Source: Cymbomonas tetramitiformis (lineage: Eukaryota; Chlorophyta; Pyramimonadophyceae; Pyramimonadales; Pyramimonadaceae). From it: 13,958 nucleotides of DNA. The first letter of the stretch is position 1. Each line of letters opens with the position of its first letter. The stretch covers positions 1-13,958 of the forward strand of contig LGRX02028909.1 in NCBI GenBank assembly GCA_001247695.2, in the 5' to 3' direction. The position numbers were made by a program, and so were the translations under genes. Shown here in pieces: positions 7,914 to 13,958 of this stretch. A model generated the notes under the pieces. The model did not search any database. It was not told where the DNA came from and worked only from the letters and a program-made list of their open reading frames with translations.

Positions 7914-8015
7914 GGGCTGCATCCCAAGAACTGCAGGGCTGCATCCCAAAGACTGCAATGCACCTTCGGTGCAATGGGCTGCAACCCGAGAACTGCAGGG
8001 TTATATCCCTAACAT
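7914..8015 (+). repeat. Tandem 22-bp hairpin repeat, copy 2
   Basis: GGGCTGCATCCCAAGAACTGCA units lie at 7914-7935, 7936-7957 and 7976-7997, with a degenerate one (GGGTTATATCCCTAA) from 7998. The second and third are separated by 18 bp holding a perfect hairpin, TGCACC-TTC-GGTGCA (7959-7973). Positions 7936-7996 match 4384-4444 with two differences. A further diverged copy lies at 8764-8786. Confidence 0.85.
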
Positions 8016-8950
8016 TTTTTTACCCTGCATCAAATTGATATGACAGGAGCAGGAATTGATCCTTCCTTGCTAAGGTGTAGTGAGCCTTGTATAAATCATA
8101 CCCTTACACAGATACGCATATGCGGGTACCAATATCTGTGAAAAACTGCTAATGCTACCTTTGCCAAGACCGTGGTTTGTCATCGGATTCTGTGGCCAGT
8201 AAATCCGCGCTACCGGATAACTGAGGTGGACGGAGTTGTGATCCTGAGTTATGCTTGACACACATAACTAAAACGAATTTCACATTAGTACGTGGCGAAT
8301 CCATTCTCACTCATCGCGACAGATGTTCGTCAAAGCGTGCGTACTGGACCATAAAAGGAGTTTGGCAGACGGGTGAGGATTTAAAGTGGACTTATAAAGA
8401 CCCTCCGATATCTCGTAAGCAGGGCCTTCTCCGTTTGCATTAAAACAAGCCCCAATAATCGGGCTCCCCATCGCTACCTGTGAACCTCCATAGTAGCTTC
8501 AGGAGGGGAGGAAGGGTTGGGTGCACTATATCAGGCCGAGAATCGTTCGATTATAAATTGTTAAATCGTGGGATCATCGATCGCGCAAAGCGACGACGGC
8601 TAGCGCAAATAATCCGTAACGTACACTTCGGATACTTTGAATCGTCACTCTGACGCACGATACGTATGGATCAATCAGTAATCCAGCGTCAATCTGCATC
8701 ACGAAACGCAATTCATTGAACCTTCAAACGTCACTCTGAAATACGATACGATTTGCAGAAAGGTGGGCTACATCCTAAGAACTGTAAGGTGAGGGACTAA
8801 AGTGGACTCAGTTCCCCCCAATAACCTAAAAACACCATGAGGGACGCCTCAAATCGGTGTAAGAAGACTGGTACCAGCAAAGAAGAAACAACAACAAAGA
8901 CATCCTAGACATATACAAAGGTATGCCCATTGTGAGGTCACAACTCTTTT
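8016..8950. other. Internal or flanking DNA upstream of the LTR, with direct repeats, no clear gene
   Basis: Direct repeats are CGTCACTCTGA...ACGATACG at 8643-8664 and 8729-8750, and GGTGAGG..TAAAGTGGACT at 8372-8394 and 8788-8810 (19 of 23 match). A purine-rich run, CAGGAGGGGAGGAAGGG, at 8500-8516 precedes TTGGGTGCACTATA. A short plus frame ending in YKGMPIVRSQLF then a stop (to ~8952) lies directly before the purine tract, where the end of an LTR-element polyprotein would be, but it is too short to identify. Confidence 0.35.
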
Positions 8951-8963
8951 AAGAGGGGAGATC
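8951..8963 (+). promoter_or_regulatory. Polypurine tract of an LTR retrotransposon
   Basis: AAGAGGGGAG followed by ATC lies immediately before the LTR start TGTCAGGG. In LTR retrotransposons such a tract primes plus-strand DNA synthesis and abuts the 3' LTR, so the element body would extend to the left. Confidence 0.6.
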
Positions 8964-8989
8964 TGTCAGGGTCATGACCGATGACATGT

Positions 8990-9025
8990 GTGTCATACAT
9001 GTCATACGTGTCATACCTGTCAGAC
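8990..9025 (+). repeat. 9-bp tandem repeats in U3
   Basis: GTGTCATAC, ATGTCATAC, GTGTCATAC and CTGTCAGAC follow each other without gaps, then degenerate ATGTCATGTC. Short direct repeats in U3 often act as enhancer units; here that is inference. Confidence 0.75.
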
Positions 9026-9040
9026 ATGTCATGTCATGTC

Positions 9041-9158
9041 GTGTCATATATTAATATGACAGTCGACAGTACGATCGATCACGACTGTACACGTCGAGTC
9101 GCGTCATACATCATTATGACAGTCGTCATTACAGTCGACGATGACTGTACAGGTCGCC
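9041..9158 (+). repeat. 60-bp duplication in U3
   Basis: GTGTCATATATTAATATGAC starting at 9041 and GCGTCATACATCATTATGAC starting at 9101 begin two copies exactly 60 bp apart. Both continue with ACAGTCG...CGACTGTACA-type sequence that is itself rich in inverted repeats (CAGTCG/CGACTG). Confidence 0.75.
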
Positions 9159-9361
9159 GGATGATATGTCACATCATCTGTAATTATTCAAGGAAATACT
9201 TGAATGACATTGTCATCAAGAGTTCGTACTCCGAACTCGAAGATGACAAAGCAAAGATACATCTTGTCGATTCTTCAAGAACCATCTTTCGCTTTTAGCA
9301 TGTGCAGAACACGCATGCGCAGCATGAACGAACTAGTCGTTATTACCATGCTGGTCGTTCA

Positions 9362-9423
9362 ACCTACGTCTCGGGTTCACAACCCAATGGCGGTACCATC
9401 ATAAGATGATGGGTGACGTAGGT
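9362..9423 (+). promoter_or_regulatory. Branched inverted-repeat structure abutting the TATA box
   Basis: ACCTACGTC (9362-9370) pairs perfectly with GACGTAGGT (9415-9423). Between them are two further hairpins: GGGTT-CAC-AACCC (9373-9385) and ACCATCAT-AAG-ATGATGGGT (9395-9414, one bulge). Together they can form a three-way junction. The right outer arm contains TGACGT, a bZIP-type core, and touches the TATA box, so it could serve as a protein-binding or structural promoter element. Confidence 0.6.
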
Positions 9424-9429
9424 ATAAAA
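9423..9429 (+). promoter_or_regulatory. TATA box of the LTR promoter
   Basis: TATAAAA in the context AGGTATAAAAGTG, placed about two thirds into the LTR. Transcription would be expected to start roughly 25-35 bp downstream, near 9450-9460, defining the start of R. Confidence 0.6.
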
Positions 9430-9575
9430 GTGAGGAAGCGTTGTGCTTCAGCAGATCTTCACACAGAGACTGCACTCACAAACCCGCTCATACGTACACT
9501 CGCAATGCTGTTCAACTTGCAGTGTTTTATTTGTATATTGTATAATACATGTGGGCTCGCTAATCAGCCCTAACA

Positions 9576-11038
9576 CTTTTGGCTTGGCACCGCCTTTCCA
9601 ACAAAGCAGTCCCATGCTCACTTGCGGAGTACTCGAATAGGGCGCACGATATTCATGAAGCACTCAATGCATGTAAGTTTGAATCGGGAGACCCTAAAAA
9701 CTGCTACGCAATAAGAAGAAGCCTCTTAGATATTTTGGTGGATGACACAAACCTTGACAAAAACGGCTGTGAACTTTTCTCCAACCCACTAAATGCCCAC
9801 CCTAGAATTTACTCGAGAAGATGCATACCCACCACTAGAATGAAAAAAGCCCTCAGGCCCTTCTGCCATCATGGGAAAATCGGCTTGGGAATGCCTACGT
9901 GGACCCGTTAACAGGCATTGGCAGAATCGTTTACGGAAATCCCCCCTTTGATGGGAAGGATAAGGGCAAATCTTCGGCGGTTATGACTACCTTGGAAATG
10001 GGACATAAAGCGGCCAACACCGTCCCTGGATTTTCAGGAACATGGATTCTTCCGCTGTCTCCCAAAAACCCAAAAAGATGGTTTGATAAAGGTTTTAAAC
10101 TTGTTTTCAGATTCCCGCATAACACTATTCCATTTATCCCACATGGTTATTGGACGGGTGATGACCCCTACGTTCTCCCAGGTGGCGGATGCTATAAGGA
10201 TGATTTTTCGGATGTCGTTATCATAGCTATAGACAGTGCACCCAGTGATACTCAACCAGCCTTTGACTGGAGGCCTACACAGAAAAAGATTGCCAGATGG
10301 TTCCTCAATGTCCTTCCTAAGTCCAGAGTCACGAAGAAGAGGCTAGAATACACCGGAGTCAGCCCTGATATTTGGAATGAAGTTCTGAACGAAAGTGACA
10401 AAGTACTTCCTTCTTCGCTGTGCCCATGGCCCACTCAAGACCCCCCCTATCATCAGAATGGTGCTGAGCATTATTATGGTGGTCACCATGACACGACAAT
10501 CACCAATGCAAATTCCAAGCCCTTCATAAGCACCGTGAAATGGCCTAAAGTACTTACACTCATGGGGTACCTCCCTCCTCTTTTTGGTACTGTCCTCAAC
10601 ACGATAGGTGTTCCCCGTGGCAAGATTAAACCTCTCCTTAAAAAACTTTCAAGAATCTGTAGACAACACACCAAAAATAGGCGAGACGTGTTTCTGTTAA
10701 ACACCACCACCACCTTGAACACTGACCCGCATACAGTTGACATCCTGGGCAGTGAGACCATGACAGAAACAGAAGCGGTGCAACAATCAAACGACTTCCT
10801 TCAAACCCTCGCTCCTACAATAATTTTCAAAAGTCTTGCAATAAAAGATGGTTCTCTGTCCCCTAGGGGAGGGGCCCTCCCCCCTCCCCTCCCCCCACCA
10901 CCCCCTCTCCCCCGCCCACCACTGACCCCCTTCCTCAACGTCTCCAAATACCCCCTTAATTCTTCGACTTCCCTCCCCACCGCCCAGATACAGCCACCCC
11001 TCCACTCACCCGGCCATGGCTGCTTCTCCATCTTCTAG
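9576..11038 (+). pseudogene. 5'-truncated, frameshifted Dam-like N6-adenine DNA methyltransferase (DIRS/phage type)
   Basis: Two overlapping plus frames appear to be one gene. The first (open from 9564, ending at a stop at 9909-9911) has GCELFSNPLNAHPRIYSRR. The second (open from 9839 to 11038) continues with LPSWENRLGNAYVDP and the motif VYGNPPFDG (NPPF at 9938-9949). Next come WILPLSPKN..RWF, FRFPHNTIPFIPHG and VVIIAID. This order resembles phage Dam and the methyltransferase domain of DIRS-type retroelements (DLFAS..N...SR, DAL..W, then NPPF/FPPF), which transfer a methyl group from SAM to adenine N6. The frames differ by -1, most simply a one-base loss near the A6 run at 9843-9848. No in-frame ATG precedes NPPF, and the gene starts abruptly at the LTR edge, so the 5' end is missing. 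Residues ~160-320 of the second frame are unrecognised, and a proline-rich tail (~328-343) ends the protein. It could also come from a polinton-like or large DNA virus. Confidence 0.6.
10871..10935 (+). repeat. C-rich pyrimidine tract encoding the proline tail
   Basis: Runs of C interrupted by single T, A or G encode a proline/leucine tail in the methyltransferase frame. The minus strand is an almost pure G/A tract, so the region could alternatively be a purine tract of an element read in the other direction. Confidence 0.5.
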
Positions 11039-11229
11039 AGTTTTTTGCTTTGCACCTAGCTTTCTCTCTAGATGTCACCCTGCTGAAAAGTGGGTTGAGC
11101 CCCTTTGTGGGCGCGCTATAGCAGAGGGAGTAGCCCCTGGTGTTTTCACTAGCCTGCTTTGCAGGGATACCGCACTCTCAGGACTTTGTCCCCTTTACTA
11201 GCGTAAATGTTTTATTATTATTTTTTTTG
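11039..11229 (+). other. Region between methyltransferase frame and CAG array, T-rich 3' end
   Basis: No gene is supported; a 61-codon frame from the ATG at 11016 overlaps the methyltransferase stop but has no motif. The region ends in TTTTATTATTATTTTTTTT (11209-11228), directly abutting the first tandem unit. Such a simple T/A-rich end can mark the 3' terminus of a retroelement, here of unknown type. Confidence 0.35.
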
Positions 11230-11547
11230 TGATCGACAGCGCCTAGTAGTCAATCAGCAGCAGCAGCAGCAGCAGCAGCAAAGCTCGAATCTCAACGGGC
11301 GACGCAGTCGAATTTTCGATCTCACGATCGCCTGACGCCAACGATGACAGTGCCACTGCAGTCGCGTGTATTTATCGCGACGCCACCCACGCGTTGTGGC
11401 ATGGCATGCTGGGAAGCAAAACGCAAAGCACTGTCGCGCACATGATCCTGCGGTCATATGATGTAATGGCGATATCCATGTTAACATCGCATGGTAATTA
11501 ATCGCGTTGTCCAAATAGATCGACGCCTAGTGGAGATCGCATACTTG
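11230..11547 (+). repeat. CAG-array copy 1 (type A)
   Basis: 318 bp with (CAG)8 at 11255-11278. It shares CACTGCAGTCGCGT and TTTATCGCGACG with copy 3, but its 3' end (CCAAATAGATCG, GCATACTTG) matches copy 2. Confidence 0.85.
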
Positions 11548-12173
11548 TGATCGACGGCGCCTAGTACCTTAGTCAATCAGCAGCAGCAGCAGCAGCAGTA
11601 GCAGCAAAGCTCGAATCCCAACGGGCGACGCAGTCGAATTTTCGATCTCACGATCGCCAGACGCTAACGATGACAGTGCCACTACAGTCGCGTGTATGTA
11701 CCGCGACGCCACCCACGCGTCATGGCATGGCATGCTGGGAAGCAAAAAGCGAAGCACTGTCGCGCACATGATCCTGCGGTCATATGATGTAATGGCGATA
11801 TCCATGTCAACATCGCATGGTAATTAATCGCGTTGTCCAAATAGATCGACGCCTAGTGGAGAATCAGGGAAGATATCTTCCGTTGAGTTGGTACGGCCCC
11901 TAATCAAATTTTCTGTCGGCCCGCCTTCGGCCCGCCCGGTCGAAATTACAAAATGCCCGCCACAGGCGCGAAAATTTTAGTCTTAAGTATGGGAAAATGC
12001 AAAAATCGCAAAATTTTCATCAAAATTTTAGAAGTTTGCGCCAAATTGGTTCGGCCCCAAAGCAATTTCACTTTCGGCCCCTCTTCGGCCCGGGCCTCAT
12101 TTTGGCGACTCAGTTCGGCCCGGGGCCGGCCAATCGGGGTAAGATATCTTCCCTGGTGGAGATCGCATACTTG
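11548..12173 (+). repeat. CAG-array copy 2 (type B), interrupted by a transposon
   Basis: About 327 bp once the insertion at 11865-12155 and one target-site copy are removed. The tract is (CAG)7 TAG CAG (11578-11604). CACTACAGTCGCGTGTATGT and AAAAAGCGAAGCAC link it to copy 4. Confidence 0.85.
11865..12155. mobile_element. 291-bp non-autonomous hAT-like DNA transposon (MITE)
   Basis: The termini are CAGGGAAGATATCTT and its exact reverse complement AAGATATCTTCCCTG, a perfect 15-bp terminal inverted repeat. The flanks GTGGAGAAT (left) and GTGGAGAT (right) look like an ~8-bp target-site duplication with one extra A. Copies 1, 3 and 4 of the host repeat show the unoccupied GTGGAGA(T/A)CGCATA. CAGGG ends and an 8-bp duplication are typical of the hAT superfamily. 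The interior has no coding capacity but carries a ~60-bp direct repeat (11888-11947 and 12046-12104) rich in TTCGGCCC. Confidence 0.8.
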
Positions 12174-12246
12174 TAATCGACAGCGCCTAGACCTCTGACC
12201 TTTATAATCTTGGCATCAAGTAAATTACCTTACTTACTTAGTCAAT

Positions 12247-12279
<33 letters not shown>

Positions 12280-12546
12280 AGCTCGAATCCCAACGGGCGA
12301 CGCAGTCGAATTTTCGATCTCACGATCGCCAGAACCCAACGATGACAGTGCCACTGCAGTCGCGTACATTTATCGCGACGCCACCCACGCGTTATGGCAT
12401 GGCATGCTGGGAAGCAAAAAAGCAAAGCACTGTCGCGCACATGATCCTGCGGTCATATGATGTAATGGCGATATCCATGTTCACATCGCATGGTAAATAA
12501 TCGCGCTGTCCAAAAAGATCGACGCCTAGTGGAGATCGCATATTTG
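12174..12546 (+). repeat. CAG-array copy 3 (type A) with extra segment
   Basis: 373 bp with (CAG)10 at 12247-12276. It is longer because of a ~45-bp segment after CGCCTAG (about 12191-12235, ending in repeated TTAC/CTTA). Its core matches copy 1 and its 3' end (CCAAAAAGATCG, GCATATTTG) matches copy 4. Confidence 0.85.
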
Positions 12547-12872
12547 TGATCGACAGCGCCTAGTACCTTAGTCAATCAGCAGCAGCAGCAGCAGCAGCAG
12601 CAGCAAAGCTCGAATCCCAACGGGCGACGCAGTCGAATTTTCGATCTCACGATCGCCAGGCGTTAACGATGACAGTGCCACTACAGTCGCGTGTATGTAC
12701 CGCGACGCCACCCACGCGTTATGGCATGGCATGCTGGGAAGCAAAAAGCGAAGCACTGTCGCGCACATGATCCTGCGGTCATATGATGTAATGGCGATAT
12801 CCATGTTAACATCGCATGGTAATTAATCGCGTTGTCCAAAAAGATCGACGCCTAGTGGAGAACGCATATTTG
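12547..12872 (+). repeat. CAG-array copy 4 (type B)
   Basis: 326 bp with (CAG)9 at 12577-12603. Its core is almost identical to copy 2. Its end reads GTGGAGAACGCATATTTG, the only copy with GAGAAC at the site where copy 2 received the transposon. Confidence 0.85.
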
Positions 12873-12889
12873 TGATCGACAGCGCCTAG

Positions 12890-13257
12890 TACGTATCTAC
12901 TATAACTATACTGAATACTCCCCCTGCTGTACAGTGACACTCGTTCTTCGTTGACCCATCCCAATCCGCACGAATTGCATCGTAAAATTCTTCAGCTACG
13001 CAATTTCTTCAGTCCCGTCCTTAAGGGTAGGGTAGTGTCATAAAAGCCCCTTTTTAAGCATTTATTTCAACAAATCGTTAAAAAATCGATATTTGGTTTT
13101 TTCATGAGCTATTTCGCGGAGATGGAACCTTAAGGTGTCTACTTTCACTAAAATAATTCAGTTTGCTCAAAATGCGAGTGTTAGGGTTGTTACATACGCG
13201 AATTAGGGTGAGAAACCCGCATATTCCAAGGTTGGCAATCAGACGGGACGAATCAGT
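12890..13257. other. AT-rich stretch with no supported gene
   Basis: This is unique-looking sequence with T- and A-rich runs and two TTAGGG hexamers (13181 and 13203). An 87-codon plus frame at 13163-13426 runs through simple repeats and is not convincing. Confidence 0.4.
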
Positions 13258-13341
13258 CGATCAGATATTCAGATCGGAATTCAGGTTTCAGATTCAGATC
13301 AGATCAGGTTTTTTTCAGATGGTTTCAGATGTTTCAGACAT
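13258..13341 (+). repeat. TTCAGA/TTTCAGA repeat array 1
   Basis: CAGAT and TTTCAGA words recur throughout, including GATCGGAATTCAGG and TTTCAGATGTTTCAGACAT (13323-13341). That last 19-mer recurs exactly at 13877-13895. Confidence 0.75.
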
Positions 13342-13375
13342 ACTATCAAACAAAATCAGACGACGGGGAGAATTA

Positions 13376-13611
13376 TTAGGGTTTATCAATCAGGACATCG
13401 CATGTAACCATAAATACGGTCCGTAACTATTTCTTTGTTTTTTTAATTTCGGATATTCGGAAGGCCTAAACCCTAAAGCCCTAAACACTAAAACCCTAAA
13501 ACCCTAAAACCATACTTCGTGAAGCCCTGAAAATCAAACCGCATCAAACCCTAAAACCCTAAGCCGTGAAACCCTTTAACTCTAAATGCCATGCAAACCA
13601 TAAAACCCTAA
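13376..13611. repeat. Degenerate interstitial telomere-like repeats
   Basis: CCCTAAA occurs at 13471, 13479, 13494, 13502 and 13549, with CCCTAA at 13557 and 13606. Neighbouring units are 8 bp apart three times (13471/13479, 13494/13502, 13549/13557), so the period is CCCTAAA plus one base (A or G). TTAGGG in the opposite sense lies at 13376, and earlier at 13181 and 13203. The pattern is an internal, decayed relic rather than an active chromosome end. Confidence 0.7.
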
Positions 13612-13876
13612 TATATATTAAACCATAACCGATGAAGGCCCTTTTTTCCATTTCATTTTATAGTATCTTTATTATTATGTAATATATGTTTTCATTATGA
13701 AATTTTGAGATTTTGACTCAAAAAACCCCTAAATAAATTATCGATGGATGTGTAAAGCCTAATGGTATCATTTGGTGCCACGTGCTAATGCGTACATTGC
13801 CCAAAACGCCTTCGGGGAGTCTTAATTTTGCCCAAAACACCCCCCGCACAAGCCCGTATGAATATCGGGGACCATT
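13612..13876. other. AT-rich spacer with no supported gene
   Basis: This contains a diverged direct repeat, TTGCCCAAAAC(G/A)C, at 13797 and 13828, and nothing resembling a gene. Confidence 0.4.
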
Positions 13877-13948
13877 TTTCAGATGTTTCAGACATTTCAG
13901 ACGTTTCAGACCAGATCAGACGTTTCAGATCTGAATTCAGATCTGAAA
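13877..13948 (+). repeat. TTTCAGA 9-bp array 2 ending in a 26-bp perfect palindrome
   Basis: TTTCAGA starts at 13877, 13886, 13895 and 13904, exactly 9 bp apart, and again at 13923. From 13923 to 13948 the sequence is TTTCAGATCTGAA followed by its exact reverse complement, centred on GAATTC. The window ends 10 bases later, so the array may continue. Confidence 0.85.
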
Positions 13949-13958
13949 TCATCTGATT

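Larger units (their letters stand above)
8964..9575 (+). mobile_element. 612-bp long terminal repeat (probable 3' LTR, gypsy-like)
   Basis: The ends TGTCAGGG (8964-8971) and CCCTAACA (9568-9575) form an 8-bp near-perfect inverted pair of the TG...CA type. A purine tract lies directly upstream. Inside, U3 has 9-bp repeats (8990-9025) and a 60-bp duplication (9041-9158). A TATA box lies at 9423 and AT-rich TGTATATTGTATAATAC near the end would suit polyadenylation. The five bases on each side (AGATC and CTTTT) do not match, as expected if this is one LTR of a larger element rather than a solo LTR. No second copy is in the window. The gypsy label is only an inference from the general look. Confidence 0.7.
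11230..12889 (+). repeat. Tandem array of four ~320-bp units, each with a (CAG)n tract
   Basis: Each unit opens with GATCGACAGCGCCTAG (copy 2 has one change), then GTCAATCAGCAG..., then AAGCTCGAATC..CAACGGGCG, and closes with GATCGACGCCTAGTGGAGA. Copies lie at 11230-11547, 11548-12173, 12174-12546 and 12547-12872, followed by the first bases of a fifth (12873-12889). Copy 2 carries a 291-bp transposon and copy 3 a ~45-bp extra segment near its start. Minus-strand frames in copies 2 and 4 encode poly-leucine from CTG and are not called as genes. Confidence 0.9.

Noticed and set aside
7914..8015. CRISPR-like direct repeats of 22 bp
   Set aside because: There are only three good units, two directly adjacent without spacers, in an evidently eukaryotic setting.
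8255..8443. 62-codon plus frame containing GEDLKWTYKDPP
   Set aside because: It has no ATG, no family resemblance, and sits between repeat copies.
9204..9663. Several 65-105-codon frames inside and across the LTR
   Set aside because: They overlap one another on both strands within a clear LTR and have no motifs.
9843..9849. AAAAAAG as a programmed -1 slippery heptamer
   Set aside because: The upstream frame is AAA|AAA|G rather than A|AAA|AAG, so the register is wrong for the canonical mechanism; a mutation or sequence error is simpler.
11282..11300. CTCGAATC resembling a pol III B box after the CAG tract
   Set aside because: It differs from GGTTCGANNCC at key positions and no A box at the right distance was seen, so a SINE or tRNA origin is not supported.
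11569..11805. 78-codon minus frame ending in poly-leucine (and its twin at 12568-12804)
   Set aside because: The leucines come from the CAG/CTG tract, the frame is broken in copies 1 and 3, and the two twins are recent duplicates, so openness is not evidence of selection.

Overview
This window reads as repeat-rich nuclear DNA of a eukaryote. I found no bacterial-style operon, Shine-Dalgarno pattern, tRNA, rRNA or CRISPR array. Degenerate telomere-like CCCTAAA/CCCTAAAA blocks, a TG...CA long terminal repeat with a purine tract, a decayed Ty1/copia element and a DIRS/phage Dam-like adenine methyltransferase fragment would suit a green-lineage host such as a streptophyte alga, bryophyte or other plant-like genome. 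That assignment is an inference, and other lineages with TTTAGGG-type telomeres are possible. No intact, confidently functional host gene is visible; almost everything recognisable is mobile-element debris or tandem repeat.

Layout. 1-2255 is GC-rich. It starts with a segment bounded by a 12-bp inverted repeat, carries seven GAATTC palindromes within 552 bp, and has open minus-strand frames, including a proline-rich reading of a ~51-bp minisatellite (1750-2069). At about 2255 the composition drops abruptly to AT-rich. 2256-4640 holds an (AT)11 tract, scattered telomere-like heptamers, a 7-bp AGCT array and members of several dispersed repeat families. 4680-7530 (minus strand) is a heavily mutated Ty1/copia retrotransposon; remnants of gag, protease, integrase, reverse transcriptase and RNase H occur in the canonical order. 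7914-8015 is a tandem 22-bp hairpin repeat whose near-identical partner lies at 4384-4444.

8964-9575 (plus strand) is a 612-bp LTR with inverted ends TGTCAGGG/CCCTAACA. It has a purine tract just upstream, tandem repeats in U3, a foldable motif and a TATA box. Immediately after it, 9576-11038 is a 5'-truncated, frameshifted adenine-methyltransferase reading frame (NPPF motif) with a proline-rich tail.

11230-12889 is a tandem array of four ~320-bp units, each with a (CAG)n tract. Copy 2 is interrupted by a 291-bp non-autonomous hAT-like transposon (CAGGGAAGATATCTT ends), and the other copies supply the empty target site. 12890-13958 is AT-rich and contains interstitial telomere-like repeats flanked by two TTTCAGA arrays, the second ending in a 26-bp perfect palindrome.

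How the parts relate: this looks like a landing zone of nested insertions (copia relic, gypsy-like LTR, DIRS-like fragment, hAT-like MITE) beside satellite-type tandem repeats. The items most worth following up are the methyltransferase fragment, the CAG-unit array with its dated transposon insertion, the hairpin repeat family and the LTR fold just upstream of the TATA box.
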